The position numbers and the translations under genes were made by a program. The notes below the pieces were generated by a model that worked only from the letters and a program-made list of their open reading frames with translations, had not been told where the DNA came from and ran no database searches. Shown piece by piece: positions 1 through 6,326 of a DNA stretch of 15,323 nt. How positions within the stretch are numbered: position 1 is the first letter of the stretch; the number at the start of each line of letters is the position of its first letter. Origin of the DNA: an uncultured Bacilli bacterium (lineage in GTDB: Bacteria; Bacillota_I; Bacilli_A; RF39; UBA660); the NCBI GenBank assembly GCA_934098485.1, contig CAKOOH010000015.1, positions 1 to 15,323 on the forward strand. The letters are read 5' to 3'.

Positions 1-99
1 GATATAACTATGATAGTATGTCGTACCACTAAAAATGATAAAAATATATTAATTGGCGATTATTCTATGGAATATACAGAAGGAGATTGCAAGAATTAA
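1..99 (+). CDS. 3' end of an unidentified protein (partial)
   Basis: An open frame runs in from the left edge and ends at TAA 97-99, leaving 32 residues that begin DITMIVCRTT and finish EGDCKN. The frame is believable because a strong Rho-independent terminator follows 20 bases later. The fragment has two cysteines and alternating hydrophobic and charged stretches that look like C-terminal beta strands. I do not recognise the family; a sortase-like end was considered but the usual catalytic context is not visible. Only the upstream sequence can settle its identity. Confidence 0.6.
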   Translation, partial: DITMIVCRTTKNDKNILIGDYSMEYTEGDCKN

Positions 100-118
100 T
101 AAATTACAATTTATTAGT

Positions 119-150
119 AAGATTAGTTTGAAATAAACTAGTCTTTTTTT
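119..150 (+). terminator. Rho-independent terminator of the partial left-edge gene
   Basis: Bases 120-129 pair with 135-144 (ten pairs, one G-U) around the loop GAAAT, and a run of seven T ends at 150. It lies 20 bases after the TAA of the left-edge gene. Confidence 0.85.
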
Positions 151-224
151 GTCTAACATAATATAATAAGTTAATATAAAGAATTAATATAACAAGAATA
201 TAAATAATAATTTAAATAAATATG

Positions 225-233
225 TGTTATACT
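225..233 (+). promoter_or_regulatory. Extended -10 promoter for the orphan RNA
   Basis: TGT followed by TATACT (228-233) forms an extended -10 element. No good -35 is seen at the usual distance (TAATAA at 205-210), which extended -10 promoters can tolerate. Transcription would start near 240-241, right at the first helix of the RNA. Confidence 0.5.
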
Positions 234-240
234 ATTAATA

Positions 241-369
241 GATTGATTTAATCAATTACTTGTTTCTATTTTTTCGCAAATGACCCATGTCATTGCTCCA
301 TTGACGAATCTGTTCGAACTATTTAGTTTGAACTTGATACATAGAATCAATCGAAAGATTGATTTTTTT
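241..369 (+). ncRNA. Candidate orphan structured RNA, about 129 nt, not identified
   Basis: Between an extended -10 promoter and a perfect intrinsic terminator there is no credible reading frame but several helices. A hairpin pairs 279-284 with 289-294 (loop CCAT). A second pairs 312-319 with 326-333 (loop TATTTA, one G-U). The 5' end GATTGATT (241-248) is an exact complement of the terminator's left arm AATCAATC (345-352), and TTCTAT (264-269) can pair with ATAGAA (341-346) in the same nested sense. The RNA can thus form either a closed multibranched structure or the terminator, the layout expected of a riboswitch or attenuator, but also compatible with a plain small RNA. I do not recognise a known family (not tmRNA, RNase P, SRP RNA or a T-box by their signature motifs). 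The only thing downstream on this strand is a ten-codon ORF (412-444); the next gene is a minus-strand pseudogene. Confidence 0.45.
345..369 (+). terminator. Perfect intrinsic terminator ending the orphan RNA
   Basis: AATCAATC (345-352), the stable tetraloop GAAA and GATTGATT (357-364) form eight perfect pairs, with T running to 369. Its left arm is also complementary to the first eight bases of the RNA (241-248). Confidence 0.85.
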
Positions 370-488
370 GTGTTTTACAAAAAAATAACACCTAAGAAAA
401 GGATGATGTTTATGATTAATACTATCAGGAAATATCTATCATAACACAAAAAAAGAATAATTCTATGTCACATAAAACATAAAAACTA

Positions 489-913
489 TTACTTTTTAAT
501 CCATAAATACATTCCAGTTATGACATTAGGTTTATATTTGAATCCTACTCTTTTATAAAATTCTTCATTTCCGGCCGTCGGGGTTAATTCTATTTGCATT
601 TTCTCTCCTAGTTTAACACTGTCTTCAACCATTCTTCTTAATTCGTTTACTATCTTCGAACCAATTCCATTTCCTTGAAATTCAGGCTTAACACATATAT
701 CACTCAACATACAAACAATACTAAAATCTCCAACTATTCTTCCTATTCCTGCCAATTTACTATCCACTGTGACTTTTACCATATACATTGTATTATTTAA
801 TGCTTTATCTATTTCTCTTTTGAATATGTATTTCATCCAACTGATTCAACCATTTCAAGAAATTCAGCAGCGGAAATTGAAGATTCTAATTTTATATTCA
901 TAATTTCAATCAT
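489..913 (-). pseudogene. GNAT N-acetyltransferase, broken by a stop codon and a frameshift
   Basis: The frame from 836 down to 489 encodes 115 residues of a GNAT fold, with the acetyl-CoA motif (QGNGIGSKIV) and a terminal GFYKR-like element (EEFYKRVGF). It lacks the usual first strand and helix. These are found immediately upstream in another frame: ATG at 913 or 901 encodes MNIKLESSISAAEFLEMV and then ESVG-stop-NTYSKEK, where TGA replaces the TGG of the family's common GWNTY motif. Restoring one A in the run at the GAGAAATAG site joins YSKEK to IDKALNNTMY. Two independent lesions in one gene suggest a pseudogene. A short 115-residue product from the internal ATG at 836 cannot be excluded, but it has no visible ribosome binding site. 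Family members acetylate small amines or proteins; the substrate here is unknown. Confidence 0.75.
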
Positions 914-1009
914 TTCTTTAAATTATGTTTATCATTATTATCTATTAAATTTTTTCTTTTTCACCCATTACAATAATTTACTATTTTTATCTATAAACTA
1001 TAAATATTA

Positions 1010-1038
1010 TAGAAAAAAACAGCATTATATAGTATAAT
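1010..1038 (+). promoter_or_regulatory. Probable promoter upstream of the P-loop kinase
   Basis: TAGAAA (1010-1015) and TATAAT (1033-1038) are 17 bases apart. The -10 is perfect and the -35 matches four of six positions. It would start transcription near 1045 and leave a leader of about 168 bases before the kinase ATG at 1213. Confidence 0.5.
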
Positions 1039-1044
1039 ATTACT

Positions 1045-1146
1045 TGTAAAATTGAAAGAGAACATATTAATAACCGATGTTCTAAATACTAACGATGAAG
1101 TATTCGCTACCTAGGAATAAAAACTGCAAACTGTGCTTTTTATTAC
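1045..1146 (+). promoter_or_regulatory. Possible structured RNA leader with terminator-like hairpin
   Basis: Three hairpins follow one another. Bases 1059-1065 pair with 1077-1083 (seven pairs); 1085-1090 pair with 1099-1104 (six pairs, loop AACGATGA); 1116-1123 pair with 1137-1144 (AATAAAAA/TTTTTATT), continued by GCA/TGC (1126-1128/1134-1136). The last resembles an intrinsic terminator, though the T run is interrupted by A. With a promoter on one side and a kinase gene 67 bases further on, this could be an attenuating leader or a separate small RNA. No known riboswitch signature was recognised. The 903-1212 gap holds nothing else visible. Confidence 0.3.
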
Positions 1147-1212
1147 ACGATAATTACATCACAAATTACAAAATTTTAAAATAAAATATTATAAAATATG
1201 AAGAGGTAAATA

Positions 1213-1806
1213 ATGAACAATAATAGAGGAAATATAATTATAATTGAAGGACCACAGGGTGTTGGTAAAAGCACAATGGCAAACTTTTTAAGAGACAATT
1301 TAGCATCATCTAATCTTTATAGATTAACGGGTATTAAAGACAAAACAATCACTGGTTATGCCAAAACTAAAAAAATGTATCTTAGTTTATTAAACTACAT
1401 GGAAACATTAGAAGAAACCGAACTAAATCTAATTTTTGATCGCACCTTTTTTAGTGAACAAGTATATGGAACTCTAGGATTTAAAGATTATAAATTCGAT
1501 GACGTATACAAAAGATTAGTTCAAAAGCTTAATGACCTAGATTTCAACATTTATTTTGTTGTTTTATACTTAGAGGACACATCCTTATATGAAAAAAGGT
1601 TAGTGCGTAAGCATCATAAATATCAAGCATTCTCTCTAGAAAGTAGTATTAAACAGCAAAACGCATATTTAAAACTTGCTGACGATTTAAATATGCCGAA
1701 TATAAAAATACTTAAAATTGCCACTGATAATTATGAAGAAGCATATAACAAGCTTATAAATTCTATTCCCATTCTTAATAGTATAAAAAACACACCAGAA
1801 TTATAA
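1213..1806 (+). CDS. P-loop (deoxy)nucleotide kinase-like protein
   Basis: The 197-residue protein has a Walker A motif GPQGVGKST (residues 13-21) and a DR pair in the context IFDRTFFSEQVYG (74-86). The latter recalls the DRx motif that holds the substrate base in thymidylate kinases and deoxynucleoside kinases. A basic stretch near residues 128-137 (EKRLVRKHHK) sits where the lid arginines of that fold lie. Length fits the 190-210 residues usual for the fold. ATP-dependent phosphorylation of a nucleoside or nucleoside monophosphate in the cytoplasm is therefore likely; the exact substrate cannot be read from sequence. It is too divergent to call tmk, and phage or plasmid genomes carry similar kinases. 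GAGGT at 1203-1207 supports the ATG. It is a single gene, possibly under a structured leader, and a decayed transposase fragment on the other strand touches its stop codon. Confidence 0.7.
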   Translation: MNNNRGNIIIIEGPQGVGKSTMANFLRDNLASSNLYRLTGIKDKTITGYAKTKKMYLSLLNYMETLEETELNLIFDRTFFSEQVYGTLGFKDYKFDDVYKRLVQKLNDLDFNIYFVVLYLEDTSLYEKRLVRKHHKYQAFSLESSIKQQNAYLKLADDLNMPNIKILKIATDNYEEAYNKLINSIPILNSIKNTPEL

Positions 1807-1936
1807 CATTCCATTATTTATTCCTGTTTCTTTTGTTACTTGTGATGAGCTTTTTCGAATGCTATTATTGGTTTAATTATTTTATATTTTTCTTCAGCTG
1901 ACCAATATTTATTTGTTCCACCTTTAGGCCTCCCAT
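1804..1936 (-). pseudogene. Transposase N-terminal (helix-turn-helix) remnant
   Basis: Reading leftwards from ATG 1936, with GGAG at 1945-1948 in front, three short frames together give MG / RPKGGTNKYWSAEEKYKII, then KPIIAFEKAHH / VTKETGINNGML. This is the start of the DNA-binding OrfA part of IS3-like transposases, including the basic RPKGG leader and the second helix-turn-helix (VTKETGI). One base is missing after the second codon and one more before VTKETG. The similarity ends at about 1805, exactly at the TAA of the kinase gene, where full-length family members continue for tens of residues. It is therefore a truncated, twice-frameshifted mobile-element scar. The assignment rests on recalled family pattern; no terminal inverted repeats or target duplication were found. 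Confidence 0.65.
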
Positions 1937-1959
1937 ATTATTATCTCCTTATATAAATT

Positions 1960-1968
1960 ATTATAGCA
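1960..1968 (-). promoter_or_regulatory. Extended -10 of the transposase remnant
   Basis: On the minus strand TGC-TATAAT (1968 to 1960) forms an extended -10, about 24 bases upstream of the remnant's ATG. No clear -35 accompanies it. Probably a relic of the element's own promoter. Confidence 0.35.
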
Positions 1969-1973
1969 ATTAA

Positions 1974-2009
1974 AAAAGTAGATCACATTTTATTTTTGTG
2001 TCTACTTTT
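1974..2009 (-). terminator. Terminator after the PrsW gene, possibly bidirectional
   Basis: AAAAGTAGA (1974-1982) pairs with TCTACTTTT (2001-2009), continued past one bulged base by CACA/TGTG (1984-1987/1997-2000). On the minus strand a run of six T follows, 19 bases beyond the PrsW stop. On the plus strand the tract (TTTTATTTT) is weaker. Confidence 0.8.
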
Positions 2010-2027
2010 ATTTTATCAGTTCAATTT

Positions 2028-3206
2028 TTACTTTGCTTCTTTTTTGACTTTCATAATTTTTGTTTCTTTATCAAGATTTTTTGCATCATCTATTTGTTTT
2101 AATCCTAAATTTATAAAATAGATTATTACAAGCCAAGCTATAATTGTTAATGTAATTTGTACTATATAATATGGTAGGTTAATTGGCATATCCCAAACGG
2201 CATGTTCAACAACTGAAATTAAACATACAAGTAAAAATCTTTTATCATTTAAATGTTTTTTATCTAGTTTATCAAAACCTTTAACATACATTAATGCTGC
2301 TCCTTCAATTGCTGCCCATGCTACATGTCCACCAGGTGCTAAGAAGCCACGTAATTTAATAATTTGTAACATTGCTGCATTACCACCAGTTAAACCGAAT
2401 TTCAAAATGTAACCAGCTGTTTCAAATGCTGCAAAACCAGCTCCAACAGCCGCCCCAATTAATAAGCCATCTAAAATATAATTACTTTTCTTGCTCTTAA
2501 ATAAGAATAAACCAACTATTACCGCTTTAGCAGCCTCTTCAATTAAGCCAACTAATATAGCACCCTTATAATCAAGTTGTTCTACCGGAATAACATCAAA
2601 ATATAAAATTGCTAAAAGCAAAGATAATGCTCCACCTAAAACAAAATATTTCATAACCTTATAAAAAGGAATATTTTTAAATAGATTAATTTCAAAGAAG
2701 AAAATCATAATCGTAACTGGTATTGCAAAAGCTCCTAATATAATCATGGCCGGTAAAAAGTTTAAATTACCATAATTAATATAGCCAATTCTTGTTGCTA
2801 TATAAGCAATTAAGAAGAAAACAAGTATTTTAAAATAAACCCACGCGCTTGCTTTTCTAGGATCGATATCCTTTACGTTTGGTGTTGTTTCCTTACTTCC
2901 ACAAACAAACACCTCATCTAAATCTTCTTCTGTATGTTTTTTAAAAGTATTTTTAAATAGATCCTTAAAAGTTACATATCTTTCACTTTTAGCACCAGTT
3001 ATTTTATCTAAATTTTCACTAATTATATTTTGGGCATTTTTCTTTTGTAGTGGAAAACCACACTCTGGACAAGTATTATCACTTACTTTAACCTTTGCAC
3101 CACATTCTGGACATATACTTTGTTCATTTTTATATCCACAATGAGGGCATACTTTAGCATTACTAGATATCTCATTATTACATTCTTTACATTTTATTAA
3201 AGCCAT
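2028..3206 (-). CDS. PrsW-family intramembrane protease with two N-terminal zinc ribbons
   Basis: This 392-residue protein starts with two CxxC...CxxC zinc ribbons (residues 6-23 and 32-49). A linker of about 70 residues and roughly eight membrane helices follow. The membrane part carries the hallmarks of PrsW glutamic-type proteases: EEAAK (223-227) in GLIEEAAKAVI, FETAGY (261-266), H294 in GGHVAWAAIEGA, and H335 in EHAVWDMP. The best-known member cleaves an anti-sigma factor at an extracytoplasmic site (B. subtilis PrsW/RsiW). Here the target is unknown. The zinc ribbons should face the cytoplasm and are not part of the classical enzyme. GGAGGT just inside the end of the upstream gene and a one-base gap indicate translational coupling. 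That upstream protein begins with the same MALIKC zinc ribbon, so the two probably work at the same site. Confidence 0.85.
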   Translation of the reverse strand: MALIKCKECNNEISSNAKVCPHCGYKNEQSICPECGAKVKVSDNTCPECGFPLQKKNAQNIISENLDKITGAKSERYVTFKDLFKNTFKKHTEEDLDEVFVCGSKETTPNVKDIDPRKASAWVYFKILVFFLIAYIATRIGYINYGNLNFLPAMIILGAFAIPVTIMIFFFEINLFKNIPFYKVMKYFVLGGALSLLLAILYFDVIPVEQLDYKGAILVGLIEEAAKAVIVGLFLFKSKKSNYILDGLLIGAAVGAGFAAFETAGYILKFGLTGGNAAMLQIIKLRGFLAPGGHVAWAAIEGAALMYVKGFDKLDKKHLNDKRFLLVCLISVVEHAVWDMPINLPYYIVQITLTIIAWLVIIYFINLGLKQIDDAKNLDKETKIMKVKKEAK

Positions 3207-3207
3207 A

Positions 3208-3930
3208 TTAATTTACCTCCTTTAAAGACTCAATTATTAATTTACTAACATTATTAATTTCATTAGTATTTACATTTTCTTCTTTAGTTGTTACCAAATA
3301 CATACTATTATTTACTAAAAAGGCATATCGATTATCTACAACTACGTGACCACTTGATGTATACATATATTGAATACCATAAGTATATTTATCTCCTAGA
3401 TAACCACTTATTAAATCAATTGTTATTTTTGCATCCGGATATTCTTTACCAATCGCCGTAGTAAGTTCTGATAATAGTACGGTCGGATCTGTATAATTCT
3501 TATATTTATCTATCATGATATAAGGAATAAGCGCTCCATTATCATCTATATTTTTTCCTACATAAATACTTCCATCCTTACTAATATATACTTTATAATT
3601 AGTTGGAAATTCAAAATATTTTCCATTTTGATTAAATTCATAATTTCCATTCGCATTTGGTTTTAATCCCGTAGTAGGACTAGTCGTTGGATTTGAATTA
3701 GGATCATTATTGGGATTATTATTATTTGTGTTATTCTTATTAAAGAAAAGAAAATAACCTCCCACTAAAACAATTAGTATAATTATCAGATATTTGTTAT
3801 CCCATTTTCCTTTTAAATTATTTAATGTCGTTTTACTACTATCTTTTTTAGGTGAATATCCACAGTGAGGGCAACCCTCTGCTTTATCACTCATCTTTTT
3901 GCCACATTCTGGGCACTTAATTAAAGCCAC
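3208..3930 (-). CDS. Zinc-ribbon single-pass membrane protein, function unknown
   Basis: The 240-residue product has an N-terminal zinc ribbon (C6, C9, C20, C23), one transmembrane helix (about 48-63) and a low-complexity Asn/Pro/Thr linker (about 64-90). A C-terminal domain of about 150 residues that should lie outside the cell completes it. I do not recognise the outer domain; it has several aromatic beta-type stretches (YKVYISKDGSIYVG, YTYGIQYMYTSSGHVVV). Start is GTG at 3930: the product then begins MALIKC like its PrsW neighbour, but the ribosome binding site is poor (GAGAG well upstream). The gene is first in a two-gene unit with the protease. A sensor or substrate for that protease is a reasonable inference from order, coupling and shared ribbon, not something the sequence proves. 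Confidence 0.7.
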   Translation of the reverse strand: MALIKCPECGKKMSDKAEGCPHCGYSPKKDSSKTTLNNLKGKWDNKYLIIILIVLVGGYFLFFNKNNTNNNNPNNDPNSNPTTSPTTGLKPNANGNYEFNQNGKYFEFPTNYKVYISKDGSIYVGKNIDDNGALIPYIMIDKYKNYTDPTVLLSELTTAIGKEYPDAKITIDLISGYLGDKYTYGIQYMYTSSGHVVVDNRYAFLVNNSMYLVTTKEENVNTNEINNVSKLIIESLKEVN

Positions 3931-3958
3931 TTTTAATCACACACTCTCTTTCAATTTT

Positions 3959-3987
3959 ATTGTACCAAGTTTGTCTTAAAAAGTCAT
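3959..3987 (-). promoter_or_regulatory. Promoter of the zinc-ribbon/PrsW unit
   Basis: On the minus strand ATGACT (3987-3982), a 17-base spacer and TGG-TACAAT (-10 at 3964-3959, extended by TG) form a good promoter. The predicted start near 3952 gives a leader of only about 22 bases before the GTG. Confidence 0.6.
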
Positions 3988-4085
3988 TAATTTGCTTTTA
4001 TTTTACAAAAAAATCATGCAATTGATTCATCTATTTATCTTTCCATTTAATTAATATATAATACTTAACGAAAGAAGAAATAAAG

Positions 4086-4973
4086 ATGATATTAAATGTA
4101 AGTGGCCGCACTGATATAGTTGCTTTTTATTCTAAATGGTTTATGAATAGATATAAAGAAGGATTTGTTGACGTAAGAAATCCTTTTTACCCTAAAATGA
4201 TTAGTAGAATCTATTTTAAAAATGTTGATGCCATCGTCTTTTGTACCAAAAATCCTTTACCTATACTAAATTCTTTAAAAGAAATAAAAATACCTATAAT
4301 TTTTGATGTTACATTAACTCCTTATAAAAATGATATAGAGCCAAATGTTATTTCCAAAGACAAAATAATAGATGCTATTAAAAAATTATCAAATATTGTT
4401 GGTATAGATAATTTGTATGTTAGATATGATCCTATCTTTTTAAGTGACAAATACAATCTTGAATATCACAAAAAGGCTTTTTCTAAAATGTGTCAGTTAT
4501 TAAATGGCTATGTAAAGCAAATAATTATATCTTTTATCGATAATTATAAAAATGTCATCAAAAATCAAGGAATTTTAAAATATCGCAATTTTACTTTAGA
4601 TGATTTTAAAGAAATTGGCACTAGTTTTAGCAAAATCGCAAGTCTTTATAATATGACCGTGCAAACCTGTTGCGAAAATAATGACTTAGTTAATTATGGC
4701 TTTAAAAAATCTTCTTGTGTAACCAAAGAGCAGATTTATAATCTAACTGGTAAAAACTTTAAAAATTGGAAAGCACGTCAAAATCCTAAGTGTGACTGTG
4801 TAGAAATGGTCGATATTGGCGTTTATAATTCCTGTCCTCACTTGTGTAAATATTGCTATGCTAATTTTGATGAAGAAAAAGTAGAAACAAATTTTAAAAA
4901 TCATGATCCTAATTCTTCATTATTAATTGGTCATATTGAAAAAGATGATATAATTAAAGAAAGATTAAAATAA
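4086..4973 (+). CDS. DUF1848 family protein with C-terminal cysteine cluster
   Basis: The 295-residue protein opens with MILNVSGRTDI, and continues with VFCTKNP (residues 51-57) and YVRYDPIF (111-118), which I recognise as conserved segments of the DUF1848 family. Near the C-terminus are CDC (236-238) and CPHLCKYC (250-257), a CX3CX2C cluster followed by YAN. That spacing is the one by which radical-SAM enzymes bind a 4Fe-4S cluster, although there it is N-terminal. The family's reaction is not established to my knowledge; an iron-sulfur or SAM-dependent role is a guess from this cluster. TATAAT at 4057-4062 is a likely -10, without a clear -35. The ribosome binding site is weak (AGAAG). VanZ-like and DUF1697 genes follow in the same direction 21 and 17 bases apart, suggesting one transcript. 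Confidence 0.8.
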   Translation: MILNVSGRTDIVAFYSKWFMNRYKEGFVDVRNPFYPKMISRIYFKNVDAIVFCTKNPLPILNSLKEIKIPIIFDVTLTPYKNDIEPNVISKDKIIDAIKKLSNIVGIDNLYVRYDPIFLSDKYNLEYHKKAFSKMCQLLNGYVKQIIISFIDNYKNVIKNQGILKYRNFTLDDFKEIGTSFSKIASLYNMTVQTCCENNDLVNYGFKKSSCVTKEQIYNLTGKNFKNWKARQNPKCDCVEMVDIGVYNSCPHLCKYCYANFDEEKVETNFKNHDPNSSLLIGHIEKDDIIKERLK

Positions 4974-4994
4974 TTTTTTAGAAAGTGCATTCTT

Positions 4995-5711
4995 ATGAAA
5001 AATAAATTAACTATAACTAAAAATCTAATTTTAATAATTAATATTATTATCTATTTTTATTTAGTCTTTTATGAAAGAAATATGTACATTTATCATATGA
5101 ATTATTCTAAATGTATAATTTACATGATAATAACAAGCATCTTTATATATTTAAGTGGAGTAGTTATTAATGATGAAAAAAATTATAAAAGAAACTGTAA
5201 TATTTACATTGCTCTATTTATGATTTTATTATTCTCTATAACCTTTGTTATATATAGACCTCGCTTACAAATATATGATTGGTGGTTTGGCGGCATCTAT
5301 ACACCATTTAAAACCATTATTTCTCAGTTTAAATACGGCAGTTTTTCATCTATCTTAAAAAACATCGTTGGCAATATGATTATGCTACTTCCTTTATCCT
5401 TTTTATTAATGATTAAAAAAACAAAATATAATAATATTTTTATCCAAACTATAATTATTTTACCAATCACCATATCAATTGAATTATTGCAAGCTTTTAC
5501 TCACACTGGTTCATTTGATATAGATGATATCATCTTAAATTATTTTTCTGTAGTTTTATTTACAATTCTAGTAACTAAAACTAAAATAATTAATAAATTT
5601 CGCAAACTTTTTTATACTGATTTTTCTTTAAGTTCTAAAACGAAAAAGATTTTATATTATAGCGGATTAATAATACTTATAATCTTTGATATAAGTTTAT
5701 TTATTATTTGA
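4995..5711 (+). CDS. VanZ-like membrane protein
   Basis: This 238-residue, largely hydrophobic protein has about six membrane helices and the VanZ-family pattern. NIVGNMIMLLPL lies near residues 123-134, SIELLQ at 161-166 and the acidic FDIDDIILN at 174-182. VanZ itself raises teicoplanin resistance, but most chromosomal relatives have no assigned role; membership implies a membrane location rather than drug resistance. AAAGTG about nine bases before the ATG is a modest ribosome binding site. The stop is TGA at 5709-5711; reading it as tryptophan would give only a short senseless extension, which supports the standard code here. It lies between the DUF1848 gene and the broken DUF1697 gene. 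Confidence 0.85.
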   Translation: MKNKLTITKNLILIINIIIYFYLVFYERNMYIYHMNYSKCIIYMIITSIFIYLSGVVINDEKNYKRNCNIYIALFMILLFSITFVIYRPRLQIYDWWFGGIYTPFKTIISQFKYGSFSSILKNIVGNMIMLLPLSFLLMIKKTKYNNIFIQTIIILPITISIELLQAFTHTGSFDIDDIILNYFSVVLFTILVTKTKIINKFRKLFYTDFSLSSKTKKILYYSGLIILIIFDISLFII

Positions 5712-5728
5712 AAGAAAAGGTGATTAGT

Positions 5729-6268
5729 ATGCAGTATATTGCTTTATTAAGAGGAGTTAATATTAGTGGTAAAAATAAAGTAACTATGTCCATTTTAAAG
5801 GAAGAGTTAGAAAAAATAGGTTTAGAAGAAGTAAAAACTTACTTAAACAGTGGAAACATTATTTTTATTTCCACCTTAGAAAAAATATTTTAAGTAAAGA
5901 AATCAAGAACGTTATTCAAAAAACTTTTCTTATCGATATTCTGTTTTTATTATGAATTATGATGCATTAAAAGACTTATTAGATCATTGTCCCTCTTGGT
6001 GGGGTAGTGATGATAAAAGTATCTATGATAATGTAATCTTTGTAATCCGCCATATACTATTTCTGATGCTTATAAAATCTTAAAAGAACCTAAAAAAGAA
6101 TTAGAGCAAACAAAAGAATATAAAAATAATATTTTTTGGTCTTACAAGCTTAAATATTATCAGAAAACTAATTGGTGGAGTAAAACCGCTACTAAAGAGT
6201 TGCATGACGTAATTACAATAAGAACCGCTAATACCGTAAAAAAATTACTTGAGCTTTGTCAAAAATAA
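5729..6268 (+). pseudogene. DUF1697 family gene, broken by three one-base losses
   Basis: ATG 5729, preceded by AAGGTGA, begins MQYIALLRGVNISGKNKV, the start of DUF1697 proteins. The frame closes at TAA 5891-5893. Sequence of the family continues in three more frames: ILSKEIKNVIQKTF, then SYRYSVFIMNYDALKDLL with HCPSWWGSDDKSIYDNVIFV, then PPYTISDAYKIL onward. The last frame includes NNIFWSYKL and VITIRTANTVKKLLEL and ends at TAA 6266-6268. Each junction is repaired by adding one base to a run: A near 5880-5885, T near 5925-5928, C near 6047-6048. The repaired product would be 180 residues, the normal family length. The gene is complete apart from the frameshifts, so it is recently broken or mis-sequenced. 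The function of the family is not established. It ends before a terminator shared with the minus-strand unit. Confidence 0.85.
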
Positions 6269-6276
6269 TTAAATTA

Positions 6277-6326
6277 AAAGTAGAATATCAGTTATCGTTA
6301 TTTAGATAACTAAAATATTCTACTTT
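6277..6326. terminator. Bidirectional terminator between convergent units
   Basis: AAAGTAGAATAT (6277-6288) pairs perfectly with 6315-6326. Past a small internal loop, AGTTATC (6290-6296) pairs with GATAACT (6305-6311). T-rich tracts follow on both strands, so it can end the plus-strand DUF1697 transcript and the minus-strand CmpB-type transcript. The left part overlaps the last codons of the 38-residue minus-strand ORF. Confidence 0.8.

Noticed and set aside
412..444. Ten-codon ORF MINTIRKYLS behind AAAAGG, downstream of the orphan RNA
   Set aside because: Too short to support as a gene; kept only as context for the RNA finding.
834..902. TGA as tryptophan (mycoplasma code), because TGA replaces the W of the GNAT GWNTY motif
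   Set aside because: All intact genes use TGG for tryptophan and are full length without internal TGA, the VanZ-like gene and the 38-codon ORF end in TGA, and the GNAT gene also needs a frameshift repair.
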